Assembly (NCBI GenBank): GCA_025928735.1
Contig: JAICIW010000158.1
Location: 1 to 5,933, forward strand
Direction of reading: 5' to 3'
Source: Rhodanobacteraceae bacterium
GTDB lineage: Bacteria > Pseudomonadota > Gammaproteobacteria > Xanthomonadales > Rhodanobacteraceae
Length of the DNA stretch: 5,933 bases
Shown: positions 1-5,701 of the stretch, piece after piece
How the letters are laid out: every line of letters begins with the position of its first letter
How positions within the stretch are numbered: the first letter of the stretch is position 1
Notes under the pieces: model-generated
Database searches by the model: none
Told to the model about the DNA's origin: nothing
What the model saw: only the letters and a program-made list of their open reading frames with translations
Program-made: the position numbers and the translations under genes

Positions 1-36
1 GCCCGCGTGCGAATGCAAGGCTGACGTCATCGACCG

Positions 37-58
37 CGCGCGTTGCACCGAACGCGCG
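37..58. other. GC-rich stem-loop downstream of the methyltransferase gene
   Basis: An 8-bp perfect inverted repeat (37-44 with 51-58, built of alternating C/G plus a TT/AA end) encloses a 6-nt loop. It lies about 30 nt beyond the stop codon of the minus-strand methyltransferase gene, so it could fold at the 3' end of that transcript. No T-tract follows on either strand, so it is not a convincing intrinsic terminator, and alternating CG runs form such stems easily by chance in GC-rich DNA. The rest of bases 1-86 shows no supportable gene; a plus-strand frame ends in TGA at 22-24 but only seven codons are visible. Confidence 0.25.
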
Positions 59-86
59 GGTCGCGTGGATCAGCGCGAATGCCGAA

Positions 87-872
87 TCAGTGGGTTTCGT
101 GCTGGATTCCGGCGAGGCATGCATCGTCGATATCGCGCCGCTTGCGTCCGACCACGGCGTAGTAATACAGCATGTTGCCCTCGATCGAAAGCCGGTGGCG
201 GTAGCGTTCCAGGCGATGCAGTTTCAGGTAATCGTCGTGCACCATGTGCTTGACCAGCCGCGAGAAGCCGCTGGTATCGGCGGTGTCGAGGAATGTTTCC
301 TTGATGTTGAACGCGACCCAGCCATCGTCGCGCACCAGGTTGTACGCCGCCGCGAAGGCCGCCACCGGAATGTCGCCGAAGCCGAGTGCGGCGACGGTGG
401 TCATCGCGTCGAAGCTCCAGCCTTTCAATTCCGCCAGCACTTCGGGCGACAACCTGGTGAGATCGGTGACGTAATAGGCGTCATAGGCGCCCGGCCGATC
501 GCGGTCGGCGGCGCGTTCCGCTTCCTGGATATTGTCGATGCCGACCACGCGCGCGGCGCCATGCTGCACCAGCAGCTCGCCGACCATGCCGTTGCCGGCG
601 CCGACGTCCAGCACGCGCATCTGGGTGGGATCGTCGCCGGCTTTCGTCGCCGCATCACGCAAAAGTTCCGTGAGCTTGGCTGGCGAAGTGCACTTCAGCC
701 GTTGATAGAACAACTGCTCGTACAAACCCGGGCGGTTGTAGATGTCGGCGTAATCGTGAAAGGCGATGCGGCGCTCCTTGCCATCCTCCATGATCGTGAA
801 GTACGCCTCGGCCTGGCTGGCGCGAGTGAGATTGTCGGCAGGAAAACGGATGTGATAGCGCTGCGGTCGCAT
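87..872 (-). CDS. class I SAM-dependent methyltransferase
   Basis: This 261-residue protein is predicted to be a cytoplasmic methyltransferase using S-adenosylmethionine; the acceptor cannot be told from sequence. The Rossmann motif I is clear: VLDVGAGNGMVGE at residues 87-99 (D-x-G-x-G-x-G pattern). The acidic end of strand 2 follows as GIDN (111-114), then a motif-IV-like region around SFDAMTTVAALGFGDIP (153-169), a strand at DDGWVAFNIKETFL (182-195) and a hydrophobic final strand LYYYAVVGRK (235-244). An N-terminal section of about 80 residues, rich in Tyr, His and Arg (HDYADIYNRPGLYEQLFYQRL), precedes the fold and may form a substrate lid. The frame is open to 1007, but the ATG at 872 is chosen because GAGGAGA lies just upstream and the extension is Arg-rich and unlike protein. 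It is divergent from the hydrolase gene. The fold is certain in practice; family membership beyond that is open (generic methyltransferase 11/12/25 type). Confidence 0.88.
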   Translation of the reverse strand: MRPQRYHIRFPADNLTRASQAEAYFTIMEDGKERRIAFHDYADIYNRPGLYEQLFYQRLKCTSPAKLTELLRDAATKAGDDPTQMRVLDVGAGNGMVGELLVQHGAARVVGIDNIQEAERAADRDRPGAYDAYYVTDLTRLSPEVLAELKGWSFDAMTTVAALGFGDIPVAAFAAAYNLVRDDGWVAFNIKETFLDTADTSGFSRLVKHMVHDDYLKLHRLERYRHRLSIEGNMLYYYAVVGRKRRDIDDACLAGIQHETH

Positions 873-875
873 GCT

Positions 876-882
876 TCTCCTC
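876..882 (-). promoter_or_regulatory. Shine-Dalgarno of the methyltransferase gene
   Basis: On the minus strand this reads GAGGAGA, with the AGGAG core 4 nt from the ATG at 872-870. It decides the start: no comparable site precedes the upstream in-frame starts that would extend the protein to 1007. Confidence 0.7.
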
Positions 883-1125
883 GGAGTCGAAAAGGAAGGA
901 AACGTCGCGACAGGAGACGTGGCAGCGCACGGCAGCACTGAACCTTGAATCCCCTTGCGGTGCCGAAGGGCGCGTGCGCGGCGACGCTGTCTCTCACCGT
1001 ATTGCATGCGCCGCGGTATTGCAAACCCGAGGATCGGCGCGCGGACAGCAACCGTGGCGACGCCGCGAATACGCGAGGGGTCGCATCGAGACGATGTTGT
1101 GCGTGGTCGACATCGGAAGATGTCT

Positions 1126-1155
1126 TTGCCAATGGTTTCCCCGCGGGTTTAGGAT
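1126..1155 (+). promoter_or_regulatory. predicted sigma70 promoter of the ester hydrolase gene
   Basis: TTGCCA at 1126-1131 (5 of 6 matches to TTGACA) and TAGGAT at 1150-1155 (4 of 6 to TATAAT) are separated by 18 nt. Transcription would begin near 1162, giving a leader of about 23 nt before the ATG at 1185, which fits a GGGGA Shine-Dalgarno at 1176-1180. The call rests on motif match and position only. Confidence 0.5.
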
Positions 1156-1184
1156 GGCGAACTCGTCGAGTGCCTGGGGATGCC

Positions 1185-3176
1185 ATGAAAACGTTGCCTG
1201 TCGCGCGCCAGTTCCGTGGCCTTGCGTCAACACTGGCTGCGCTGTTGCTGGTCGTTTCCGCGTCGGCCTTTTCGGCGCCGCCCCCGCAGTATCCCGATTA
1301 TCCGAGCGAGACGCCGGCGCACTTCAATCCGGTGACCGCGAATCACGATTACATCCGGCGCGAGGTGGAAATCCCGATGCGCGACGGGGTGAAATTGCAT
1401 ACGGTCATCCTGGTTCCGAAGGGCGCGACGCATGCAGGCATCCTGCTGACGCGCACGCCGTACAGCGCGGACGCGCAGGCCGGCCGCATGCAACTCGGCC
1501 AGCTCAGCGGCAATCTGGAAGTGACGTTGCAGGGCTACGACAATCCGGCCGACGTGATCGTGGAAGACAAGTACATCCGCGTGATCCAGGACATACGGGG
1601 CAAGTACGGTTCCGGTGGCGATTACGTGATGAACCGGCCGCTGCACGGCCCGCTGAACCCGACGCCGGTGGATGATTCCACCGACTGCTACGACACCATC
1701 GACTGGCTGGTGAAGCATGTGCCGGAGAGCAACGGCAAGGTCGGCATCATCGGCATTTCCTACGACGGCTTCGAACCGCTGATGGCGCTGGTCAATCCGC
1801 ATCCGGCGCTCAAGGTATCGGTGCCGATGAACCCGATGGTGGACGGCTGGATGGGCGACGACTGGTTCCACAACGGGGCGTTCCGCCAGCAGAACATCCC
1901 GTACATCTACGAGCAGGAAGCCACGCGCAGCAACGACGTCAAATGGTGGTCGAACTATTACGACGACTATGACTTGTACATGCACTACGTCTCGGCCGGC
2001 GCGCTCGGCAAGGCCCACGGCATGGACCAGATCGGATTCTGGCGCAAGCTCGTCGCGCACCCGGCCTATGATTCGTTCTGGCAGGAACAGGCGATGGACA
2101 AGATCCTCGCCAAGCAACCGCTCAAGGTGCCGGTGATGCTGGTCCACAGCCTGTGGGACCAGGAAGACATCTACGGTGCGATGGCGGTATATCGCGCGAT
2201 CGAGCCGAAAGACAAGAACAACGACATGGTGTATCTCGTGATGGGTCCGTGGCACCACGGCCAGGAAATCGAGGATGCCAGTTCACTCGGTGCCATCAAG
2301 TTCGGCAGCGATACCGGCCGCTATTTCCGTGAGCACATCCTGCGTCCGTTCCTTGCGCATTACCTGAAGGACGGTGCGCCGAAGGACGACGTGGCGCCGG
2401 TGACGGCGTACGTGACCGGCAGCAATCACTGGGAACGTCTCGACGCGTGGCCGTCGGGATGCCGCGGGTGCGGCGTCAAGATGAGGCCGCTGTATCTGGA
2501 AGCGAACCACATGCTCGGATTCGACACGCCGCAGGCCGGCGGCGAAGGTTACGACGAATACGTGTCCGACCCTGCGAAACCCGTGCCGTTTCGCGCCCGC
2601 CCGATCCAACCGGTGGGCTACGTCGCCCCGCAGACCTGGTCGCAATGGCTGGTGGATGATCAGCGCGAAATGTCGGGGCGCACGGACGTGCTGAGTTACG
2701 AGTCGGCGGTGCTGACGCGACCGGTGAAAATCAGCGGCCGCCCGCAAGTGCACCTGATCGCTTCCACCAGCGGCACCGACAGCGACTGGGTCGTGAAGCT
2801 GATCGACGTGTATCCGGACCAGGTCGCGGAGCAGCCCGAACTCGGCGGTTACCAGTTGATGATTTCCGCCGACATCCTGCGCGGGCGCTATCGCCAGGGT
2901 TTCGACAAGGCCGAACCGATCAAGGCCGACACGCCATTGCCGTATCAGTGGTATCTGCCCACGGCGAACCACGTGTTCCTGCCGGGCCACCGCATCATGG
3001 TGCAGATCCAGTCGAGCTGGTTCCCGCTCTACGACCGCAATCCGCAGACGTTCGTGCCGAACATCTTCTTTGCGAAACCGGCGGATTACGTGAAGGCCAC
3101 GCAGAAGGTTTACCGCACGCCGGGCAACGAAAGTTACATCGACTTGCCGCTGGCGCCTTCGCCGGGCGGAGACTGA
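1185..3176 (+). CDS. exported alpha-amino-acid ester hydrolase-like CocE/NonD serine hydrolase
   Basis: The 663-residue protein belongs to the CocE/NonD (peptidase S15-like) alpha/beta hydrolases and resembles Xanthomonas alpha-amino-acid ester hydrolase (AEH), which cleaves or forms esters and amides of alpha-amino acids, including beta-lactams such as ampicillin and cephalexin. Residues 1-31 look like a Sec signal peptide: Lys/Arg start, hydrophobic LASTLAALLLVV, and cleavage near ASAFSA. The nucleophile is Ser192 in GISYDG, with Tyr193 as the expected oxyanion residue. Asp325 (LWDQED) and His358 (GPWHH) complete the triad. The AEH carboxylate cluster that binds the substrate amino group is kept: Asp226 in GDDW, Glu327 and Asp328. 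Ser-to-Asp (133) and Asp-to-His (33) spacings equal those I recall for the X. citri enzyme. A cap region (about 227-300) and a C-terminal jelly-roll domain (about 430-655) follow. The ATG at 1185 is preferred over an upstream TTG at 945 because it alone gives a signal peptide. The likely site is the periplasm. Native substrate is unknown; a dipeptidyl or glutaryl-acylase-like activity is an alternative. Confidence 0.92.
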   Translation: MKTLPVARQFRGLASTLAALLLVVSASAFSAPPPQYPDYPSETPAHFNPVTANHDYIRREVEIPMRDGVKLHTVILVPKGATHAGILLTRTPYSADAQAGRMQLGQLSGNLEVTLQGYDNPADVIVEDKYIRVIQDIRGKYGSGGDYVMNRPLHGPLNPTPVDDSTDCYDTIDWLVKHVPESNGKVGIIGISYDGFEPLMALVNPHPALKVSVPMNPMVDGWMGDDWFHNGAFRQQNIPYIYEQEATRSNDVKWWSNYYDDYDLYMHYVSAGALGKAHGMDQIGFWRKLVAHPAYDSFWQEQAMDKILAKQPLKVPVMLVHSLWDQEDIYGAMAVYRAIEPKDKNNDMVYLVMGPWHHGQEIEDASSLGAIKFGSDTGRYFREHILRPFLAHYLKDGAPKDDVAPVTAYVTGSNHWERLDAWPSGCRGCGVKMRPLYLEANHMLGFDTPQAGGEGYDEYVSDPAKPVPFRARPIQPVGYVAPQTWSQWLVDDQREMSGRTDVLSYESAVLTRPVKISGRPQVHLIASTSGTDSDWVVKLIDVYPDQVAEQPELGGYQLMISADILRGRYRQGFDKAEPIKADTPLPYQWYLPTANHVFLPGHRIMVQIQSSWFPLYDRNPQTFVPNIFFAKPADYVKATQKVYRTPGNESYIDLPLAPSPGGD

Positions 3177-3212
3177 GCGCGGCACGAGAGAATCTCTGGA
3201 CGATCCGGTAAT

Positions 3213-3324
3213 TCGTCATCCCGACGCAAGCCGGAACCAGTGACTTTCGTGCAACGCACCGACATCCAGACGCGCCGGGCTGCTCGCGCCATGCATGGAT
3301 GGCGCGAATATTCCGGGATGACGA
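3213..3324. repeat. composite palindromic repeat (REP/BIME-like), copy 1
   Basis: Perfect 11-bp outer inverted arms, TCGTCATCCCG at 3213-3223 and its complement at 3314-3324, bound a 112-bp element. Just inside the left arm is a REP-like core with a GCAA tetraloop (around 3221-3235, one mismatch), followed by CCAGTGACTTT, which copy 3 shares. Near the right end a separate perfect 9-bp hairpin, TCGCGCCAT at 3284-3292 with ATGGCGCGA at 3299-3307, has a 6-nt loop. The element sits between the convergent hydrolase and zinc-ribbon genes and may act as a bidirectional 3' boundary. No T-tract is present, so it is not a classical terminator. Confidence 0.75.
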
Positions 3325-3338
3325 TCGACCAATGGTTT

Positions 3339-3698
3339 CTAATGCCGCGTGCGCTTGCCGCTGGCGGGGTTCATTTCCACGCTCACCGCAAACGTGCGCT
3401 GTTCGCCGGGCTGCATCGCGCCGACGCCGACCAGGCGCCGCGCGATTTCCTCGCCGCGCTCGTTGCGGATCGTCAGCACCATCGAGTATTCCCACGCGCC
3501 GGCGTCGGTCGGATTCCGGAAACTGCCTTCGACGCGTAGTGGCGTCAGCGTGGCCGGCGTGGCCAGATCACCGGCCGGGCCGCCGTAACGCAGCTTGTGG
3601 TTGCACGCAGGGCAAACCTGCGAGCTTTCCAGGATCGTCTCGCGGCAGTGCGGGCAGGTGCGCGTGGCGCCTGCCGCACCCGCCTGCGGCGGGGTCAT
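3339..3698 (-). CDS. small zinc-ribbon protein coupled to bactofilin
   Basis: This 119-residue protein begins with a zinc ribbon: Cys15-x2-Cys18 (CPHC) and Cys29-x2-Cys32 (CPAC), expected to bind one structural Zn ion. A short linker leads to residues 52-109, predicted here as a small beta-sandwich (alternating strands LRVEGSFRN, WEYSMVLTIRN, RTFAVSVEM) like the FxLYD/DUF3426 type of Ig-like domain. There is no signal peptide or membrane segment, so a cytoplasmic location is likely. Its ATG overlaps the TGA stop of the bactofilin gene in an ATGA arrangement and lacks a strong Shine-Dalgarno, so translation is probably coupled. The coupling suggests an accessory or regulator of the bactofilin filament, but that is inference from position. 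It is too short for a topoisomerase or rubredoxin-type enzyme. The C-terminal tail is basic (SGKRTRH). Confidence 0.82.
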   Translation of the reverse strand: MTPPQAGAAGATRTCPHCRETILESSQVCPACNHKLRYGGPAGDLATPATLTPLRVEGSFRNPTDAGAWEYSMVLTIRNERGEEIARRLVGVGAMQPGEQRTFAVSVEMNPASGKRTRH

Positions 3699-4231
3699 TT
3701 ACCGTTGCCGTTGACGTGACCGTTGGCCTTGTGCGCGTCCGGCGAGCCGCCTTTGTCGTCCCAGCCGAACTCGGCCTGACCGCGCATGCGCGAACCCTTG
3801 GCCACGCTGAAGGTGGTGGATTTCACGTCGCCCGTCAGGGCGCCGGTCTGCAGCAATTCCACGTGCGCCGCGGTTTCGACATTGCCGGTCAATTCGCCGG
3901 CGATCGTCACGCGTTCCGCGCGCACGCTGCCGTTGACCTTGGCGCCATGTTCGATGGTGAGGTCGCCGCGCACGTTGATGTCGCCCTTGAAGCGGCCGGC
4001 GATGCGCACGTGGCCGGCGCCCTCGATCTTGCCTTCGATCACGAGGTCGGGCGCGATGTGCGATTCGGATGCCGACTTCGCCGACGCCGGTGCGGGCTCG
4101 GTGTTGAAGCTCGGAGCTTTCGCGGCGGGCGCGGGTTGTTCAACCGGCTCGGGCATGTCGAAGCGCGCCACGTCGGGCGGGTTCGGCAGCGGGGATGACG
4201 GGGATTTTGCGGGTTCTTTCCACAGGGCCAT
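3695..4231 (-). CDS. bactofilin (polymer-forming cytoskeletal protein, DUF583)
   Basis: Bactofilins self-assemble without nucleotides into filaments that scaffold cell-wall enzymes and shape determinants at the inner face of the membrane. In this 178-residue protein, residues about 58-155 carry the family's short beta-helix repeats with regularly spaced Gly and aliphatic residues: IEGKIEGAGHVRIAGRFKGD, then turns at VNGSV, LTGNV, LTGDV and MRG. The core of about 100 residues is the normal family size. It is flanked by a Pro/Ala-rich, probably disordered N-terminal tail (6-50) and a polar Gly/Asn/His-rich C-terminal tail (157-178), as usual for the family. There is no transmembrane helix. The start ATG at 4231 is supported by GGAG 7 nt upstream on the minus strand. 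It is the first gene of a two-gene operon with the zinc-ribbon gene and is divergent from a lipoprotein gene. Identification is firm; its specific role (shape, division, motility or stalk-like structure) cannot be read from here. Confidence 0.92.
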   Translation of the reverse strand: MALWKEPAKSPSSPLPNPPDVARFDMPEPVEQPAPAAKAPSFNTEPAPASAKSASESHIAPDLVIEGKIEGAGHVRIAGRFKGDINVRGDLTIEHGAKVNGSVRAERVTIAGELTGNVETAAHVELLQTGALTGDVKSTTFSVAKGSRMRGQAEFGWDDKGGSPDAHKANGHVNGNGK

Positions 4232-4389
4232 GACAGGGCTCCGGTTTGGTCAGGGAAGCCCGAGCGTACCGCCAAATCGGCCGGAGGGGAATGGAAAAAT
4301 GAACAGAAAAACGTGCCGGTACGCGGAATTGTGCGGTGCTTCTCTGGTAGTACCTGAGCAGCCGCCTCGGACGAAATCGATTCCGGGTT

Positions 4390-4412
4390 CCGCCCGCACA
4401 CGGCGCGGGCGG
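4390..4412. other. 8-bp GC inverted repeat just upstream of a candidate -10 element
   Basis: CCGCCCGC at 4390-4397 pairs perfectly with GCGGGCGG at 4405-4412 around a 7-nt loop. It ends two bases before TATTCT (4414-4419), a possible -10 for the lipoprotein gene, and covers where the -35 would be. It could be an operator-like site or simply a chance GC palindrome. No T-tract follows on either strand, so a terminator is unlikely. Confidence 0.3.
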
Positions 4413-4434
4413 CTATTCTCCCGATACCGCGACA

Positions 4435-4442
4435 GGGGGAGG
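4435..4442 (+). promoter_or_regulatory. strong Shine-Dalgarno pointing to an ATA start
   Basis: GGGGGAGG is a near-ideal ribosome binding site. It lies 5 nt before the in-frame ATA at 4448-4450 and 35 nt before the first conventional in-frame start (GTG at 4478). Its position argues that the lipoprotein gene starts at 4448. A weaker GGTGG at 4464-4468 could serve the GTG. Confidence 0.5.
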
Positions 4443-4477
4443 CGGACATACGGAATCTTGAATGGTGGATCGCGGCC

Positions 4478-5062
4478 GTGTGCGTTTCGGTCGCGCTCGC
4501 GTTGGCGGGTTGCCAGCCGCAAACCAGCGATGCCACGTCGCGCGAACAGGCAAGGCAGGCGCCCCAAGTGACGCCGCTGTCGGTGGCGGGCCGCGTGGCT
4601 GGCGTTCGCGCCGGCGCATTGCTGGGTGACCAGAAGGCCGTCCAGCAGAATATCCAGGGCATGACCAAGGATATTTTGCACGACGCGCACATTCCCGATG
4701 CATCGCGGCCCATCAGTCGCGAAGCGGCCCGCGCGGCCATCCAGCCGCTCGCGGGGGTGCGCTCGGTGGTGTGGATCGACCACGACAATCTTCTGGTGAT
4801 GGTGGGCGGCGCGCAGTATCGCAACATGGCCATGGTCGATCGTGCTTGCGATGCGCTTGCGCCGTTGGGCGACACGATGGGCGTGGTGGTGAATGTGCAG
4901 GACGTGACAGCCACGACTTCCGAGGGCGCGGACGCCGTTTCCCGCAATTGTCAGTTGCCGGAAGGGCAACGTGCGTTCATGCAGTCGAGGCGACGGATCG
5001 AGGCACTCGATCCCGCGACCCGGAAGGCCTTCGAGGCGCAGCAGGGTTCATCGTCGCATTAG
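4478..5062 (+). CDS. predicted outer-membrane lipoprotein of unknown function
   Basis: I do not recognise a named family. Given from the first conventional start (GTG) the protein has 194 residues, with a lipobox LAGC ending at Cys12. Gln follows the Cys, which favours outer-membrane sorting. From the GTG the signal peptide would be very short and uncharged. Reading from the in-frame ATA at 4448 adds ten residues (MRNLEWWIAA) and makes a normal 21-residue signal peptide behind a strong Shine-Dalgarno, so the real start is probably 4448. The mature part has a polar linker, then SREAARAAIQPLAGVRSVVW (80-99), a hydrophobic strand LLVMVGG (105-111), a helix-like stretch with Cys124, and a strand GVVVNVQDV (135-143). 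This alpha/beta pattern is loosely like the YhcN/YlaJ or BON type of periplasmic domain (speculative). Cys124 and Cys158 could form a disulphide. The C-terminus is charged and helical. It is divergent from the bactofilin operon, so an envelope role is plausible. Confidence 0.78.
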   Translation: MCVSVALALAGCQPQTSDATSREQARQAPQVTPLSVAGRVAGVRAGALLGDQKAVQQNIQGMTKDILHDAHIPDASRPISREAARAAIQPLAGVRSVVWIDHDNLLVMVGGAQYRNMAMVDRACDALAPLGDTMGVVVNVQDVTATTSEGADAVSRNCQLPEGQRAFMQSRRRIEALDPATRKAFEAQQGSSSH

Positions 5063-5326
5063 CCCTCGGGTCGAACCTGCAACACCGTCTACGACGACAT
5101 CCCTTGGTTCGCCTGGACCCAACACCGCCGTCATCCCGGCGCAAGCCGGGGTTCGTTTTGATTCTGGTGTGAGAGCAAAATGGGTTCCGGCTTGCGCCGG
5201 AATGACGAGCCGAAGTAGTGCGGCCCGCTGTCGAATCCGTTATCACTCGTTCGTCGCCTTGGCAAGAGCGCAATAAGGCCGGCATCCGCTGGCCACGGGC
5301 CCGTCCACCAACGAGGAGACACGACG
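5063..5326. other. intergenic region before the DGPF gene
   Basis: These 264 bases hold palindrome copy 2 (5129-5207, separate entry). Beyond it, TTGGCA at 5259-5264 resembles a -35 box, but no acceptable -10 sits at the right distance, so no promoter is called. No gene is supported here: the open frames across the palindrome are Arg/Ser-rich shadows. Confidence 0.4.
5129..5207. repeat. REP/BIME-like long palindrome, copy 2
   Basis: Two 32-base arms (5129-5160 and 5176-5207) are inverted copies with 26 of 32 identical positions and a 15-nt loop. Both arms begin CGTCAT and contain CCGGC-GCAA-GCCGG, so each can fold by itself into a small GNRA-tetraloop hairpin (5135-5150 has a perfect 6-bp stem). 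Alternatively the two pair with each other. In plus-strand RNA five of the six differing positions are G-U wobbles, leaving one C-A mismatch. It lies 66 nt after the lipoprotein stop and may protect or end that transcript. It is the same repeat class as the elements at 3213 and 5702. Confidence 0.85.
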
Positions 5327-5677
5327 ATGCGATTCCTTTCCCTGATCCGGGTCGCCGAGAACACCGGCCAGAAACCCAGCGAAAAGCTGATGGCCGACAT
5401 GGGTCGATTGATCGCCGAGACGACCGCGGACGGAACCCTGCTGGGTACCGCGGGGTTGCGGCCAACCTCCGAAGGCAAACGCATGCGCTTGTCCTGCGGC
5501 AAGCGGACTGTGTCGGATGGGCCGTTCACGGAATCCAAGGAAGTCATCGGTGGTTATGCGTTACTGAAGGCCGAGTCGATGGAGCACGCGTTGCAACTGA
5601 CGAAGCGCTTCCTGGACGTGCATGGCGACGAGTGGGAAGTCGAATGCGAACTGCGGCAAATCGACGAGCATTGCTAG
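5327..5677 (+). CDS. YciI-related DGPF-motif protein
   Basis: This 116-residue protein matches the YCII-related (DGPF) family in length and layout: an N-terminal strand (RFLSLIRV), a helix with an acidic face (residues 18-32), the GLRPTSEGKRMRLS hairpin, and the signature DGPFTESKEVIGGYALL at residues 64-80, followed by a helix and a final strand EWEVECELRQID. These proteins form dimeric ferredoxin-like folds. Their biochemical role is mostly unknown, and many are encoded beside ECF sigma factors of the ECF42 group. No sigma factor gene is next to it here; a glutathione S-transferase-like gene follows on the same strand after a palindrome. The start ATG at 5327 is preceded by AGGAG at 5314-5318 with 8-nt spacing. 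There is no signal peptide, so it is cytoplasmic. Confidence 0.9.
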   Translation: MRFLSLIRVAENTGQKPSEKLMADMGRLIAETTADGTLLGTAGLRPTSEGKRMRLSCGKRTVSDGPFTESKEVIGGYALLKAESMEHALQLTKRFLDVHGDEWEVECELRQIDEHC

Positions 5678-5701
5678 GGAATCTTTGATCAGCTTTACCT
5701 T

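Larger units (their letters stand above)
873..1184. other. divergent intergenic region
   Basis: These 312 bases separate the divergently transcribed methyltransferase and ester-hydrolase genes and must hold both promoters. A good sigma70-like promoter is visible for the plus-strand gene (separate entry). For the minus strand I see no -35/-10 pair that I would defend. Open frames cross this stretch on both strands, but their products are Arg/Ala-rich with no recognisable domain. No riboswitch, sRNA or repeat is apparent. Confidence 0.5.
4232..4447. other. divergent intergenic region between bactofilin operon and lipoprotein gene
   Basis: About 216 bases must contain promoters in both directions. 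On the minus strand an A/T-richer patch near 4290-4315 lies upstream of the bactofilin gene, but I see no -35/-10 pair worth asserting. On the plus strand TATTCT at 4414-4419 could be a -10 element for the lipoprotein gene, without a recognisable -35. The stem-loop at 4390-4412 is listed separately. Confidence 0.4.

Noticed and set aside
90..941. 283-codon plus-strand open frame opposite the methyltransferase gene
   Set aside because: It is the GC-rich antisense shadow of a gene with a clear SAM-binding motif; its product has no domain pattern and no convincing Shine-Dalgarno.
945..1184. 80-residue N-terminal extension of the ester hydrolase from a TTG at 945
   Set aside because: It would bury the signal peptide, is Arg/Cys/Ser-rich without family similarity, and overlaps the best promoter. 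The ATG at 1185 has a Shine-Dalgarno and gives a normal export signal.
1227..2258. 343-codon minus-strand open frame
   Set aside because: It is antisense to the hydrolase; the product is His/Arg/Val-rich, typical of a reversed high-GC gene, with no recognisable motif.
2283..3185. 300-codon minus-strand open frame
   Set aside because: Another antisense shadow of the hydrolase gene, His/Arg-rich and without domains.
3187..3197. AGAGA-A-TCTCT mini-palindrome after the hydrolase stop as a terminator
   Set aside because: The stem is only 5 bp with a 1-nt centre and no T-run, so it cannot act as an intrinsic terminator.
3299..4198. 299-codon plus-strand open frame across the bactofilin and zinc-ribbon genes
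   Set aside because: It lies opposite two genes with firm family signatures; its own product is low-complexity Arg/Gly/Ala.
4039..4969. Two long minus-strand open frames (302 and 239 codons) opposite the lipoprotein gene
   Set aside because: They overlap each other in different frames, are His/Arg/Ser-rich, and conflict with a plus-strand gene that has a lipobox and a strong Shine-Dalgarno.
4977..5547. Minus-strand open frames (162 and 138 codons) across the palindrome and DGPF gene
   Set aside because: They run through a REP palindrome and opposite the DGPF signature; composition is Arg/Ser-rich with no domain.
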